Of a stretch of 64,000 nucleotides of DNA, positions 24,462-33,789 are shown piece after piece. Numbering within the stretch: the first letter of the stretch is position 1; every line of letters starts with the position of its first letter. Both the position numbers and the translations under genes were made by a program. Source of the stretch: Cenococcum geophilum 1.58 (taxonomy: Eukaryota; Ascomycota; Dothideomycetes; Gloniales; Gloniaceae); assembly GCA_001692895.1 (NCBI GenBank), contig KV748214.1, positions 1,399,166 to 1,463,165 of the forward strand, in the 5' to 3' direction. The notes under the pieces are model-generated. The model saw only the letters and a program-made list of their open reading frames with translations, searched no databases and had not been told where the DNA came from.

Positions 24462-24650
24462 AGCGTTGGTCATGCGATCAAGCCAGTCGTGCGATCAAGC
24501 TGGTCTTGCGACGAAGCTATCAAGCTGGTCGTTCGACGAAGCCGCAGTGTTGCCTTGACAAGGCATTCGCTCTGCAATTGGGCGCTTCACTGGCGGTACC
24601 ATGACTGGAATACAGGCAGTTGGTAATCATGGCTCTACACCCAATTATAG
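24462..24650. other. Spacer with short degenerate repeats
   Basis: Between the stub stop and the pogo element. It opens with a run of 'gcgatcaagc(c/t)(a/g)gtc' and 'gcgacgaagc' units (24474-24545), then GC-normal sequence with no recognised gene. Confidence 0.6.
24474..24545 (+). repeat. Short tandem repeat, about 15-18 bp units
   Basis: Several imperfect copies of 'tgcgatcaagctggtc' and 'gcgacgaagct' in succession directly after the sigma stub. Confidence 0.65.
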
Positions 24651-24837
24651 TATGTAACGTAGCTTATGGGTTTTTGACGGTTTTGAACATCAAAACTACA
24701 GTAATGCCTCAAAATGCTCAATTACAGGCATTTCCCCAAAAAAAGGCATCATGCAGCATTATCTACAATATTAATAAAATGAAGCTTTAGTTTCACATAA
24801 TCAAGGCTCTATCGCGACATTTTATAGTGGTTGTATT

Positions 24838-25385
24838 GGAAGCTCTACTCGAACGTTGCCCATATCCATGCCAACGTCCTCATCTGACGCCTCACTGTCG
24901 CTTGAATTGCTCTGCTCGCCGTCCTCTGCCTCTACCTGCGTATTAACCTCTTCATCTACCTTTTTTGCAGCTGCTATTAAAGCCTTTAAGTGAGCCGTTG
25001 CTGCCTCAAATGTAATTGTAGATGCCTTTGCCGTTGATTGCGCAGCGATCGCAAGTGCTTTAGCTGACGCAGCTTGATCCTCTGCCTTCCTAAATTCCTC
25101 TCGTGCCTCAGCTGTCTTCTTCGCTATCCTAGATGCAGTCTCTAAAGCTTTCTGTGCCTTCTTTGACGCCAGCAGCGCTGCTCGAAACTGCCGCTGGTGT
25201 TGCTCTGCCTTCCTCTTAGCCTCTAATGCGACAGTCCGAGCCTCCTTCCGTGCCTTAACCTGTTTCCTTATATAGTATTACTGCCTCCTGCCGCTTAATT
25301 TTAGATTGCTTCCTTTGTTCCTTGGCGTTCTTTTTAGCTTCCTCTATAGCCTCTCTAGCAGCAACAATTGCCTTCATAAGCAGAA
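24838..25385 (-). pseudogene. C-terminal coiled-coil tail of pogo-type transposase
   Basis: The minus strand reads a long Ala/Glu/Lys/Arg helix (KAIVAAREAIEEAKKNAKEQ and, after a frame change near 25255, ARTVALEAKRKAEQHQRQF) ending in an acidic Ser/Asp/Glu-rich segment and a TAA near 24838. Such charged helical tails are usual after the DDE domain of pogo/Fot1 transposases. The DDE core that should precede it is missing. Confidence 0.65.
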
Positions 25386-25514
25386 AAGCCGGCATTTGCA
25401 AGGTATATACACTGTCGCACGGCCGCAGATTCCGCAGGGGGTAGTAGTCGTTGCAGGTGAGTATGCGCGACTTTGTGAGATTTATGTTTGCCGTTGAGTC
25501 GCCTGCGCAATGTA

Positions 25515-26937
25515 AGAGTATGGTGCAAAAAAGGTGCATAGAGGCGAAAAATTCGCTTATTTTTTCCAAGTCATTTTGCGGTAAAACTAATCATGCCTGC
25601 GTACTGTGTATACTGCCACCTACGACCGCCTAAAAAATCCAAAACATTACCACCGCGTTAACTTCTTCAAGCTTTAACACGCGACAATGAGCTCCCCGGC
25701 CCGTGGGCCGGCTCCAAAGAGCTATTTTAGGACCCCTACGCGTGTACGGGTCCGATCATACAGCAATGCGGGTCTTTTACAACCTCAAATCGTTAAAAAG
25801 ATGAATACTGAGCACGGCGTGTTAATATCTCAATCAGCAGTCAGTCGCATCGTTACATCTAAACGCAATCGCCGCTATAAAGCACCTGGACGCAATTATA
25901 AGCTCTTGGAATGAGCTGTCCGCTACGTAACATAACTAATTTGACAGGGCTAGTACGGTAGACGCATGACTTACGCACGATTAATTAAGCAACTAGATCT
26001 TAAAGCCTTACGGTATACCCTTAGCCGCGCACTCCAAAGGCACGGCTACTATCGCTGTATAGCCTGTCGACGTCCCTTTATCAGCAATAAACAGCAACAA
26101 AAGCGCCTTAATTAGGCCTAACGTTACGTTACTTGGTCAATTAACGCGTGGGTAACAGTGATATGGTTAGACGAATGCAGCTTTATCACCGGCGAGTAAG
26201 GAAGGCTATATATTACAAGAAGGACCGGCGAGAAGACTTATCCTAATTATATACAATCAGTATTTCGCTTAGGGAGGACGTCTTTTATAGTATAGGGAGC
26301 GATTGGTTAGAGGTGGAAGTCCAAGCTTGTGTTTTTGGAGAGACGACATAGCAAGAAAGGGATTAATAGCAGAGATTACGCAGAGCAGGTCCTTAAAGTA
26401 AGTATTTGTTCTCTGCTATTTTAAACCTCTACTAACCTAAAAAAAGGCAGTAGTTGGCCCATTCCTTAAAGATATGGAACCCGATACTATATTTATGGAA
26501 GATAGTACGCCGGTTTACAAGGGGGCAGCAAAGGCAGTTCGTAAAAGGCTTGGTATTAAAGGATTTAGTAACAATTGGCCTCTAAGCTCACCAGATCTAA
26601 ATCCTATTAAGAAGGTCTAGTTGTGGATAAAGGCATAGATTGCACAGATAGAGCCCTTTCCAACGTCGCTTAAGGAGCTTAAGCAGGTAGTTTAGGACCT
26701 TTGGGACGAGCTAGATCTATGCTAGGCACTTAAATATATTAAGAATATGCAGGAGAAGTGCAAGGAAGTTATTAAATGTCAAGGATTGGCGACAAAATAT
26801 TGATTGTTTAGAGTTTTGGTATAGTGTTAAGCCTTGGGACTACTTTGTACGTAGGCGTGATTGAAAATGCACGCAAAATGACTTAGAAAAAATAAGCGAA
26901 TTTTTCGCCTCTATGCACCTTTTTTGCACCATACTCT
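25515..26937 (+). mobile_element. Tc1-like transposon nested in the pogo element
   Basis: A 1423-bp element flanked by TA (25513-25514 and 26938-26939). The terminal inverted repeats are about 66 bp, starting agagtatggtgcaaaaaagg, with about one mismatch visible. Near-identical TIRs point to a recent insertion. It carries a RIP-damaged transposase on the plus strand. Confidence 0.9.
25687..26803 (+). pseudogene. Tc1-like DDE transposase, inactivated
   Basis: The ATG at 25687 opens 75 clean codons with a paired HTH (IVKKMNTEHGVLISQSAVSR). In-frame stops start at 25912. The catalytic motifs remain legible: WLDECSF (first Asp), MEDSTPVYKG (second Asp), and SSPDLNPIKKVW, where the third acidic residue of the usual N-P-I-E is Lys. 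An intron with GTAAGT at 26398 and an acceptor near 26446-26450 separates the first and second motifs. The frame ends at TGA 26801-26803. Substitutions and stops fit RIP. Transposition in cis is not possible. Confidence 0.85.
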
Positions 26938-27226
26938 TATTTGGGTCAACGCCGTAAGACTTTGCAGCATCTTCCCGGCTTTTATAGAGGCCATTCTTGA
27001 AGCCAGTAATTTCTAACTTAATCCTCTGGTCCGCATCAGGTTTGCGAGTCTAGTAGGGCATAGTGACGTTAATGGTAAATTTCTTAAATATAGATCAAGC
27101 ATTATTGAGGAATTAATTGTTTTGATTCTTGGGGCGGCAGTATAAGTCGCTAAACTTAAATAGGCAAGCGGTAAGAAAAACCGTCAAAAACCCCCCAACC
27201 GTCAAAAACCCATAAGCTACGTTAGT

Positions 27227-27548
27227 TATACCAATAGCTCAGATTTAAATCATGACTGCTGATGCTCTTCGTCCTACAGACAGCCAGAGGAAAATGCTGT
27301 TCCTTTATTTGTTTATTTCGGTGAGCTGAACCAGCCACGCTGGCCACGCTGGCCACGCTGGCCACGCTGGCCACGCTAGCCACGGCTGGCCACGTTGGTC
27401 ACGGCTGGCCACGCTGGTCACGCAGCAAGTCACCAGGTCATGTATTTATCAATAGTTGTTATGGCTTTGGGGCTCGCAAGTCAGATCAATCGTTGATATA
27501 CATTTTTTCTTGATCACGGGGAGTCGGTGGCCCATTGACATCGAAAAC
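27227..27548. promoter_or_regulatory. NLR upstream region with a CCACGCTGG minisatellite
   Basis: About 320 bp between the pogo element and the NLR start. It contains the 9-10-bp tandem repeat at 27338-27426. No TATA box as good as that at 24169 is visible. Promoter function is inferred from position. Confidence 0.45.
27338..27426 (+). repeat. Minisatellite, 9-10 bp unit (ccacgctgg)
   Basis: About nine units of 'ccacgctgg' and variants ('ccacggctgg', 'tcacgctgg') in tandem, ending about 120 bp upstream of the NLR start codon. Confidence 0.85.
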
Positions 27549-30500
27549 ATGGCCCAGAATTTGTCCAGCTATTTCAAAAATACTACTAACTATGGCCTCG
27601 AGGTAGGCATCAACCTCGGTAACATTAACCTCGGTACATCACCTGTTTGTTCCTGCCCAAAGAAAAGCTCACTGACGCTCCCAAGCGACTGATAAAGAAG
27701 ACTACACTACTCGCCATGACCAAATCAAGCGAGATCGGGAACTGGGGACCTGTGACTGGATTCTGGAAAGGGACGAGCTTAAGGAATGGGATCGAGAGGA
27801 AGTGAGGACTTCTGTTCTCTGGATCCATGGCCAGGGTTGGTGTTCCTTGGACTGGATTGGTGGGTGCTTGGGTTAACCACGCAGTAGTTGGTTGCGGCAA
27901 GACAACCCTCGTGTGAGTGATGCTGCTATGCTAATGCCCTCAGGCCAGTTAAAAGGCTAATCCCATCTGCGGTGTAGGTCCCGAATCATCGATGAGCTTC
28001 ATAAGCGGGAAGAGATCCATCTGCTCTATTTCTACATCAGCGCGACCGATCTTCTACTCAAGGACCGAAAAACTCTCCTGCGGACATTTGCGAAACAAAT
28101 CATCCGTCGCAACCATGAAGCGGTGCAAACTCCGACCCAAATCACCAAAGACCATCAGTTTGAAAGCGAGATTCAAGCGTCTCTGTTCCGTTATCTTCGG
28201 CACGAGGCCAAGTCTTCTGTGTACATCGTCGTCGATGCTGTGGACGAATATGACCGGAACAATCGCGACTGGCTGATTGACACCCTCATCGGGGAATACC
28301 AGCCAGATTCCAGTCTCTCCCGTTTTAAGATTCTCATCAGTTCTCGTGATACGATTGGCATTAAAAAAATCAGGACGGTTGACAAGCAGACTAAAGTTCA
28401 CACCATCGAGATCGGGCTCAGGGATAACGTCGATGATATCCGATATTTCGTGCGGAGTAAACTCGAGAAATTGCGCATTGAAAACCCTCTATACGACGTG
28501 AATTGGCAGGAAGAGGTCCTGGAAAATCTAACCGAACATGCGAATGGAATGTCAGTAGCCCTTCGCTTTGTGTTTCTTCATTTCGCTCTTCGACCGTACA
28601 TGTTAAAATATGCTATACTAAATTTAGACCAGGTTCCTGTGGGTTTCTTTACAGATGAAAATGATCACTGAGACGGCGCCCATTAATATCCTTAATTATG
28701 TCAATGGACTCGCTCTGCCGAAGGGAATGCAGGACGTCTACAAGGATATCATGGAAAAATTCTCCAAAGCCCCAAACGAGCGAATAATTGCCAGAAAGAC
28801 CTTGACCTTGCTCATCCACGCGACAAGACCAATTGCAGTGGACGCCTTGCTGGAGGCTGTCGCCATGGACACAACCAAGAATGGACTCGACACGGACTTC
28901 TTAGATGGATTGAAGCGCAGTCCAAAAGAAATCATTCGCATCTGCAGATATCTCGTGGTGATGGACGAGGACCCGCGTGTCTTTCGATTCACCCATTCCT
29001 CCGTTTACGAATACCTAACGACTGGCGATCAACCGCACCAACGTCTTGCATTGGAGAAGACCAGTGATCATGCCCTTCTGGCAGAGATCTGTTTGTCATA
29101 TCTATGCTGCGACAGGTTTTCGGAAGGGCCACGGAGTTATCTTGCTCTTTACGATCCTAGTCCTCTCAAGACATGCCTGGGCGATAATCCGTTGCTGGAG
29201 TTTGCCTCTACCCAGTGGGCTTGTCACACCCGGTCAAGTATGAGCGAATCTCTGAACCGCCTGCTTGAATTGTGCCAGAAAGTACAAAATATGCTGCTCG
29301 CCTTTCAGGTGTTCCTGTTCAGCCGTCACGTGGTCATGGCCACTGGTGTTCGTTCCACACATATAATCAGTTACTTTGGCTTGTTTGACTTCCTCGATGT
29401 CTTGGATCGCGAAGGTCTTTTGGAAAAGGATGCTCAGGCCGGGAATGGGTTCACGGCAATGCATTGGGCCATCGACGGCCAACAAGGGAGTGTCCTAGAC
29501 ACGGTGAAGAAACTGATCACATATAAAGCAGACATCAACGCCCAAGATGATAAAGGTCGCACCCCTCTGTACCATGCCGCACACCAAGAAGATCTAGATG
29601 TGGTCACAGAGCTTCTGCAGACGAAGAATGTGAAGGTCGACTGCCACAGAAAGGCGTTAGGAACTGCGTTGATAGTGGCCTCGTACAAGGGCCATGCAGA
29701 CATTGTCAGGAAGCTTATTAAAGCGCGAGCAGACGCTACAATCATGAGCGATTTTGGAACGGCGTTACATGCGGCAGCCTCACAGGGATCTAAGGAGTGC
29801 GTTTCTATAATCCTGGAGAGTAAATCAGCTGGATCATTAGATGTAGTTGGACCACATATCGGCACGCCTCTTCATGAGGCAGCCTTTTATGGTCAACACG
29901 AAATCGTGCAAATGCTTCTCGAAAATAGGTTTGACGTCAAAAAGATGAGCAGAGACTACGGAAACCCTTTGCAAGCCGCATCAGCTGGATGTTTTCAGGG
30001 TATGGACTCGACTGATTTCAAGGAGATCTTCCGGATCCTCTTTCAGTTTAATGTGGACGTCAACGCTCAAGGGGGCAGATTTACAACGGCTCTACATGTT
30101 GCTGCTCAATACGGCCATCTGGACTTGGCTGAGATGCTGATCAATAAGGGAGCGAATGTTGACATCAAGGGGCCCAATGGAACCGCATTCCAGGAGGCAG
30201 GGCGAGGAAGACATACGGACATCATGGATCTCCTCGCCAAATGCGGGGCAAGTACAGCACCTGAGCCGTCAGATCATGCCTCCGAAGCTGATAGTAGAAA
30301 TAACTATGCCAGTGGACGAGACACAGTCCGTCGCCCAAAAGGTCTTTTTAGAATCTTCGAACCTCCTCTGTGGATGTTTAGGAATGCATTGAAAGCCAAT
30401 GAAGAGAAACGAATGGAGATCTTCTTTTCGTCTTACACGTGCGGTATTGAGCATGCGATCAAGATGCACCAGGACGGTTTCCTTGAGATGCTGGTTTCTG

Positions 30501-31522
30501 TTGGCGAGCAGGTTTTCAAAGATGTAATCTCCCTCACGACTCCCCGAGATGATTCACAAGCCGGCGAGTCTGTCATGGATACGCATTCGTCCATCAATGT
30601 TCTCAGGAGTCTGACCCAGGCCCTGCTGGATATCTTTATCCGCATCTTCAACAAGGTGAGGAGGTCTCAAGCCAGCAAGAAAGTTAAGACCAGACGAAAA
30701 GTTTCCAGGGTAGCTAGATTACGAACGGACGCTTTTCCTTTCTATAGCACCAACCCTGCCTTTAAAACCCTGGATCGCCTTACGCAGATGGCAGTGTCCA
30801 TCCTGGCTTACGCGATGGAGAGGGAGAATGTGGCGGCGGTCGAGCTGATATCGAAGACCTGGACGGAAGCCCTGTACAAGGTACAGGACGATCTCGGCGA
30901 TGAGATGCTCAGGGTTCTCATTGACGCTCGTGCCAAGGAATTACAGGCTTGCCTTGCCGAGAACAAAATGGAAGCAGCGAAACGCCTGGCTAGAGTCGGG
31001 GTTCAATTATTGGCCACGGCAGTTGGTCAGGGCGCACATTACAAGCCCTTAGTCCATAGCCTTGCACGGCTCTGGACTTTCGCCATGAGAGATGTCGACA
31101 GGTTGGGTGAGGACACAAGGGATGACTGCTTGAGTCAGTTGCTCGGAACGGTTATCCAAGACTTTGAAGTTGGTCTCAGAAAGGGCGATGATGCAAAGAT
31201 CGAGCAATTCACCCAAGCCACCATTGAGGTTTTCGGGCAGATAATAACCGAGGGCCTCGACGGCCTGTTTGATGTGATGGCCAGAATATGTGTAACAATG
31301 TGGAATGCGGTAATCATGTACCACAAAGAGCAACTTATTAATGGGGTTCTGGAGGGCAGAGCAGAAGAGCTTGTCAGACTCGGAGAGTTCGCCGGGGTCG
31401 ACATGAGGATTTTTCACGCAGGATATAGCTTTGAGACTGAGGGAGTGACACAGAAGCTGTCAGATATCATTATCAAAGTGCTACAGTCGGCCCTCGCCAG
31501 CAATCGCAGGGATTTTTCTTGA
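27549..31522 (+). CDS. NLR: sigma amyloid motif - NACHT - ankyrin repeats
   Basis: Modelled as join(27549-27633, 27686-27835, 27888-27912, 27978-28550, 28633-31522), 1240 aa. All introns are GT-AG (52, 52, 65, 82 nt), and frame is kept throughout. Residues 14-28 (NYGLEVGINLGNINL) are a sigma prion motif. NACHT: Walker A GQVGCGKT at 77-84, Walker B VVDAVDE at about 171-177, sensor ILISSRD at 205-211. FLWV-type helices follow near 279. Ankyrin repeats span about 547-817 (for example GTPLHEAAFYGQHEIVQMLL, TTALHVAAQYGHLDLAEMLI). The tail is a helical region of unknown family. Expected role: ligand binding by the repeats triggers oligomerisation, and the sigma motif then nucleates the HeLo effector encoded at 23170-23964. 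The ATG at 27549 was chosen because it directly precedes the motif. A probable one-base frameshift at the T-run 31513-31517 sets the present stop. Confidence 0.87.
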
Positions 31523-31592
31523 GTTTGTGAAAGAGCAAAAGGTGGAGTTTATGTCTGCGTTGACGACAGCCTATTCGAAAGAGCAGGATTAG
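31523..31592 (+). pseudogene. Out-of-frame continuation of the NLR C-terminus
   Basis: Skipping one T of the five-T run at 31513-31517 lets the NLR frame continue for 23 more codons of the same charged helical character (LEFVKEQKVEFMSALTTAYS) to a TAG at 31590-31592. Either the present stop is a real frameshift or the extra T is a sequencing error. This is inferred from composition, not from comparison with a homologue. Confidence 0.5.
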
Positions 31593-31595
31593 ACC

Positions 31596-31845
31596 ATGGG
31601 TTATGTCTTCAATGCCGCTGCCAGTATTATCGTAGCTGCAAAGGAGAAGGAGTATCTGGAACTTCTAGAGATCCTGTACCGAGCGGCGCTGCAGACGCTT
31701 AAGGGCCATACCGACTCTGTCAGCGCCGTAGCCTTCTTGCCGGATGTCAAGTCGGTGGCGTCGGCATCGGCGTCATGATAAGACAGTCCGGCTCTGGGAC
31801 GCAGAGTCAAAAGACTGAGAAGAAACGGCCGAAACGGAGCGCGTG
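31596..31845 (+). pseudogene. Broken WD40 repeat fragment
   Basis: The frame from 31596 gives a helix, then LQTLKGHTDSVSAVAFLPDV and VASAS, the first three strands of a WD40 repeat of the highly repetitive fungal HET/NWD type. A TGA falls at 31778. Two bases later in register, the continuation KTVRLWDAESKD is readable, so about two G bases appear to be missing from the Trp-Asp codons. One repeat only. It could be a leftover of a neighbouring WD40-bearing NLR or the end of a once longer or fused NLR here. Confidence 0.7.
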
Positions 31846-32142
31846 GCGAATAGAGACCACTTCTGCCTCTCTTTGGGGAGTCTTCTAGAAAATTTAAACA
31901 CCCCCTTTCCCCAAGTGGAAATGCGAAGTAACCACACCTTTAGGTGGGTTTCCATTTAGGATCCCTTTGCCTTTGTAGATAGTATGCATCGGCCAAAGAG
32001 GCCTAAAAATGGTGCAGATCGCAGGGATCTACGCGAGGTAGATCACCTGAAAGGTACTTATGACACCTTCACGTGACCATAAAAAGCTGTGATTGCACAC
32101 TTCTAACAGTATAGTTACCAGGTGGCAGTTCAACTTTAGTTC
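31846..32142. other. Island right margin, no gene
   Basis: GC-normal sequence grading into the flanking repeat. No gene or domain recognised. Confidence 0.5.
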
Positions 32143-32805
32143 AGGTGGCACACCGCCACCGCTAGCAGGGAGGGTGGCCGACCCGCTCTGGCTACACCCT
32201 TGTGAGGTGGCGAATTCTGTAGCCGTTTTCAGAGAGTTGAGTTGGTTGACCAGACGCATGGCTAAGGTTAAGTTAGATCGCAAGGCTGCGGGCCCACTTG
32301 CCAAGACTCCGTACAGCCACAGGCTTGGACTTGCTTGATTGACGTAAGTAAATTACTTCCTAGATATCACGTGGAATGTGCGGGGTCGTTTTACACTAGC
32401 CGGAATTAGTAATCGCTTTAATTAGAGGTAGTAACCCGCGTGGCGACCTTACATAAATTTGCGTACCATAGTAGACACAAGGCTAATAATGACTTCCTAA
32501 CATCGTAACGAAGTTCTCAGGCTCGGATAAGACCCTGTTATAAGTTTTATAAGTAGTAAGAGCTTAATAGTGGTGCTATAGTAAAGGGACATTATTACGC
32601 TCTAAAAGGAGGCTCTCTGCAAATAAGGCGCGAAGGCGACAATGCGAGCGTAATTTATAGATATAAAGGGTCTCGAATATTACAGAGTAGCTATATATAA
32701 CTATAGTAAAGCATAATGTGTGCGCAGAGTTATAGTTACTTAAAGTCAAAGTACCCCTTATATTTTCCGGTACGGTGGGTTTTCCGCGACGCAAGGACGG
32801 ACGTT
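32143..32805 (+). repeat. Composite dispersed repeat, right island border, left arm of a palindrome
   Basis: Starts with the 'cgccaccgctagcagggagg' block (inverted copy at 22.9 kb) and ends with the MITE terminus (..cggtgggttttccgcgac..ggacgtt). In between it carries the 'aaaggaggctctctgc..gcgaaggcgac' block. Collinear with 44041-44730. From about 32340 it also forms an imperfect palindrome with 32806-33230. Confidence 0.75.
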
Positions 32806-33240
32806 ACTTTAACTTTAAGCAACCCGGTTTCTTCGCACACGTTAATAGTTACTATAGTTCTATAGTTATAAATTATATACTATAGCTATTTATAAACATC
32901 CAAGACCTCCCACCTAAAAATTACGTTTGTATTGTTACCTTCACGCTTAAGTTATAAAGAACCTTCTTTTCGCGCATAACAGTGTTCCTTCACTGTAGCA
33001 CTACTTATAAGCTCTTACCACTCACAATACTTATAGAGAGGTGTTATCCGAACCTAAGAGCCTTATAATAGCGCGGTAAGTCATTACCAGCCTTGTGTCC
33101 GCTGTGGCGCCTAAATTCATGCAAGGTCGCCACGCTAATCGGTACCTCGGCTAGTGCTAAACAGCCCCACACGTCCCACGTAATCATCGCGGTATAATTT
33201 ACTTATAGTGGCTAACAGATCTATGGCTATATAGAGCCTT
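32806..33240 (-). repeat. Right arm of the palindromic repeat
   Basis: Reverse-complement match to 32340-32800: 'gcaaggtcgccacg' versus 'cgtggcgaccttac', 'agccccacacg' versus 'cgtggaatgtgcggggt', and 'ctcttaccactc' versus the 'agagcttaatagtgg' region. It lacks the terminal block of the other arm, so the centre (near 32808) joins an intact end to a truncated one. Collinear with 14250-14700. Confidence 0.7.
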
Positions 33241-33789
33241 TCCTCTATTATAGACACTTAGGATATATAAAAATCCGACTCTAGAATAAAGTATATATTA
33301 CTACCTTAGCATATCTAGAGGCAGCAACACAGCTTAACTTAGAGTCTTAACGTTAAGCAATTATCTTAACAACAATTCATTAATTAGCCTCAAATCCATT
33401 AATCTTTATAATTAAGATGTGCTATTATATTAATCAATCGTTTTACTACAAAAATTGCAGAGCTCTGCCTCGTTATATTTAAGACGTTTAAAAATAGAAT
33501 AAGTGCAAAAAGGCTAAAGAAAACGGGTATTATTGCCCTAATGCTTCTCTAGCTAAAGACCTAAGCGGGAATATAATTATAACTAGGTCCTCTAAACAAC
33601 CTAGCGACTGCCCAGAATATCCGCCTCCAACCGTCCAGGTAAGTTAGGGGAAGATATTGGCTACGGATATTACTGATATATATTATTAAAGTAATCTCTA
33701 GCGCTTTATCTAGCCTATAAATGGAATCAGAGAAACAATGGTTAGAAAGAAAGGAAACAAAATTAATTAGCGGCTAAAAAGAGTGTGGA
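33241..33789. other. AT-rich RIP-degraded DNA
   Basis: No gene recognised. It may include the C-terminal end of the kinase pseudogene that follows on the minus strand. Confidence 0.5.

Larger units (their letters stand above)
25410..27061 (-). pseudogene. N-terminal HTH of pogo-type transposase, interrupted by Tc1
   Basis: The minus-strand frame starts at the ATG at 27061 and reads a psq-type HTH (DADQRIKLEITGFKNGLYKS, REDAAKSYGVDPN). Removing the Tc1 element and one TA restores the next codons TLRRRLNGKHKS in the same frame (25512 downward). The start of a CENP-B/Tc5-type HTH follows (LLPPAESAAVRQCI) to about 25410. One TAG falls at codon 4. The DDE region is absent. Confidence 0.8.
24653..27226 (-). 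mobile_element. Non-autonomous pogo-like element, split by a Tc1 insertion
   Basis: Flanked by TA (24651-24652 and 27227-27228). The two ends are inverted repeats sharing about 28 bp, taacgtagcttatgggtttt then tgacggtt. Without the nested Tc1 element it is about 1.15 kb. Its minus strand encodes the N-terminal HTH and the C-terminal coiled region of a pogo-type transposase, but no DDE core, so it is an internal-deletion derivative. It sits between the sigma stub and the NLR. Confidence 0.82.

Noticed and set aside
28054..31417. Several minus-strand and shifted plus-strand open frames across the NLR
   Set aside because: All are shadows of the NACHT-ankyrin coding sequence, which has consistent introns and recognisable motifs.
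31596..31778. Independent small WD40 gene
   Set aside because: Only one repeat, broken by an apparent 2-bp loss in the Trp-Asp codons; better treated as a remnant.
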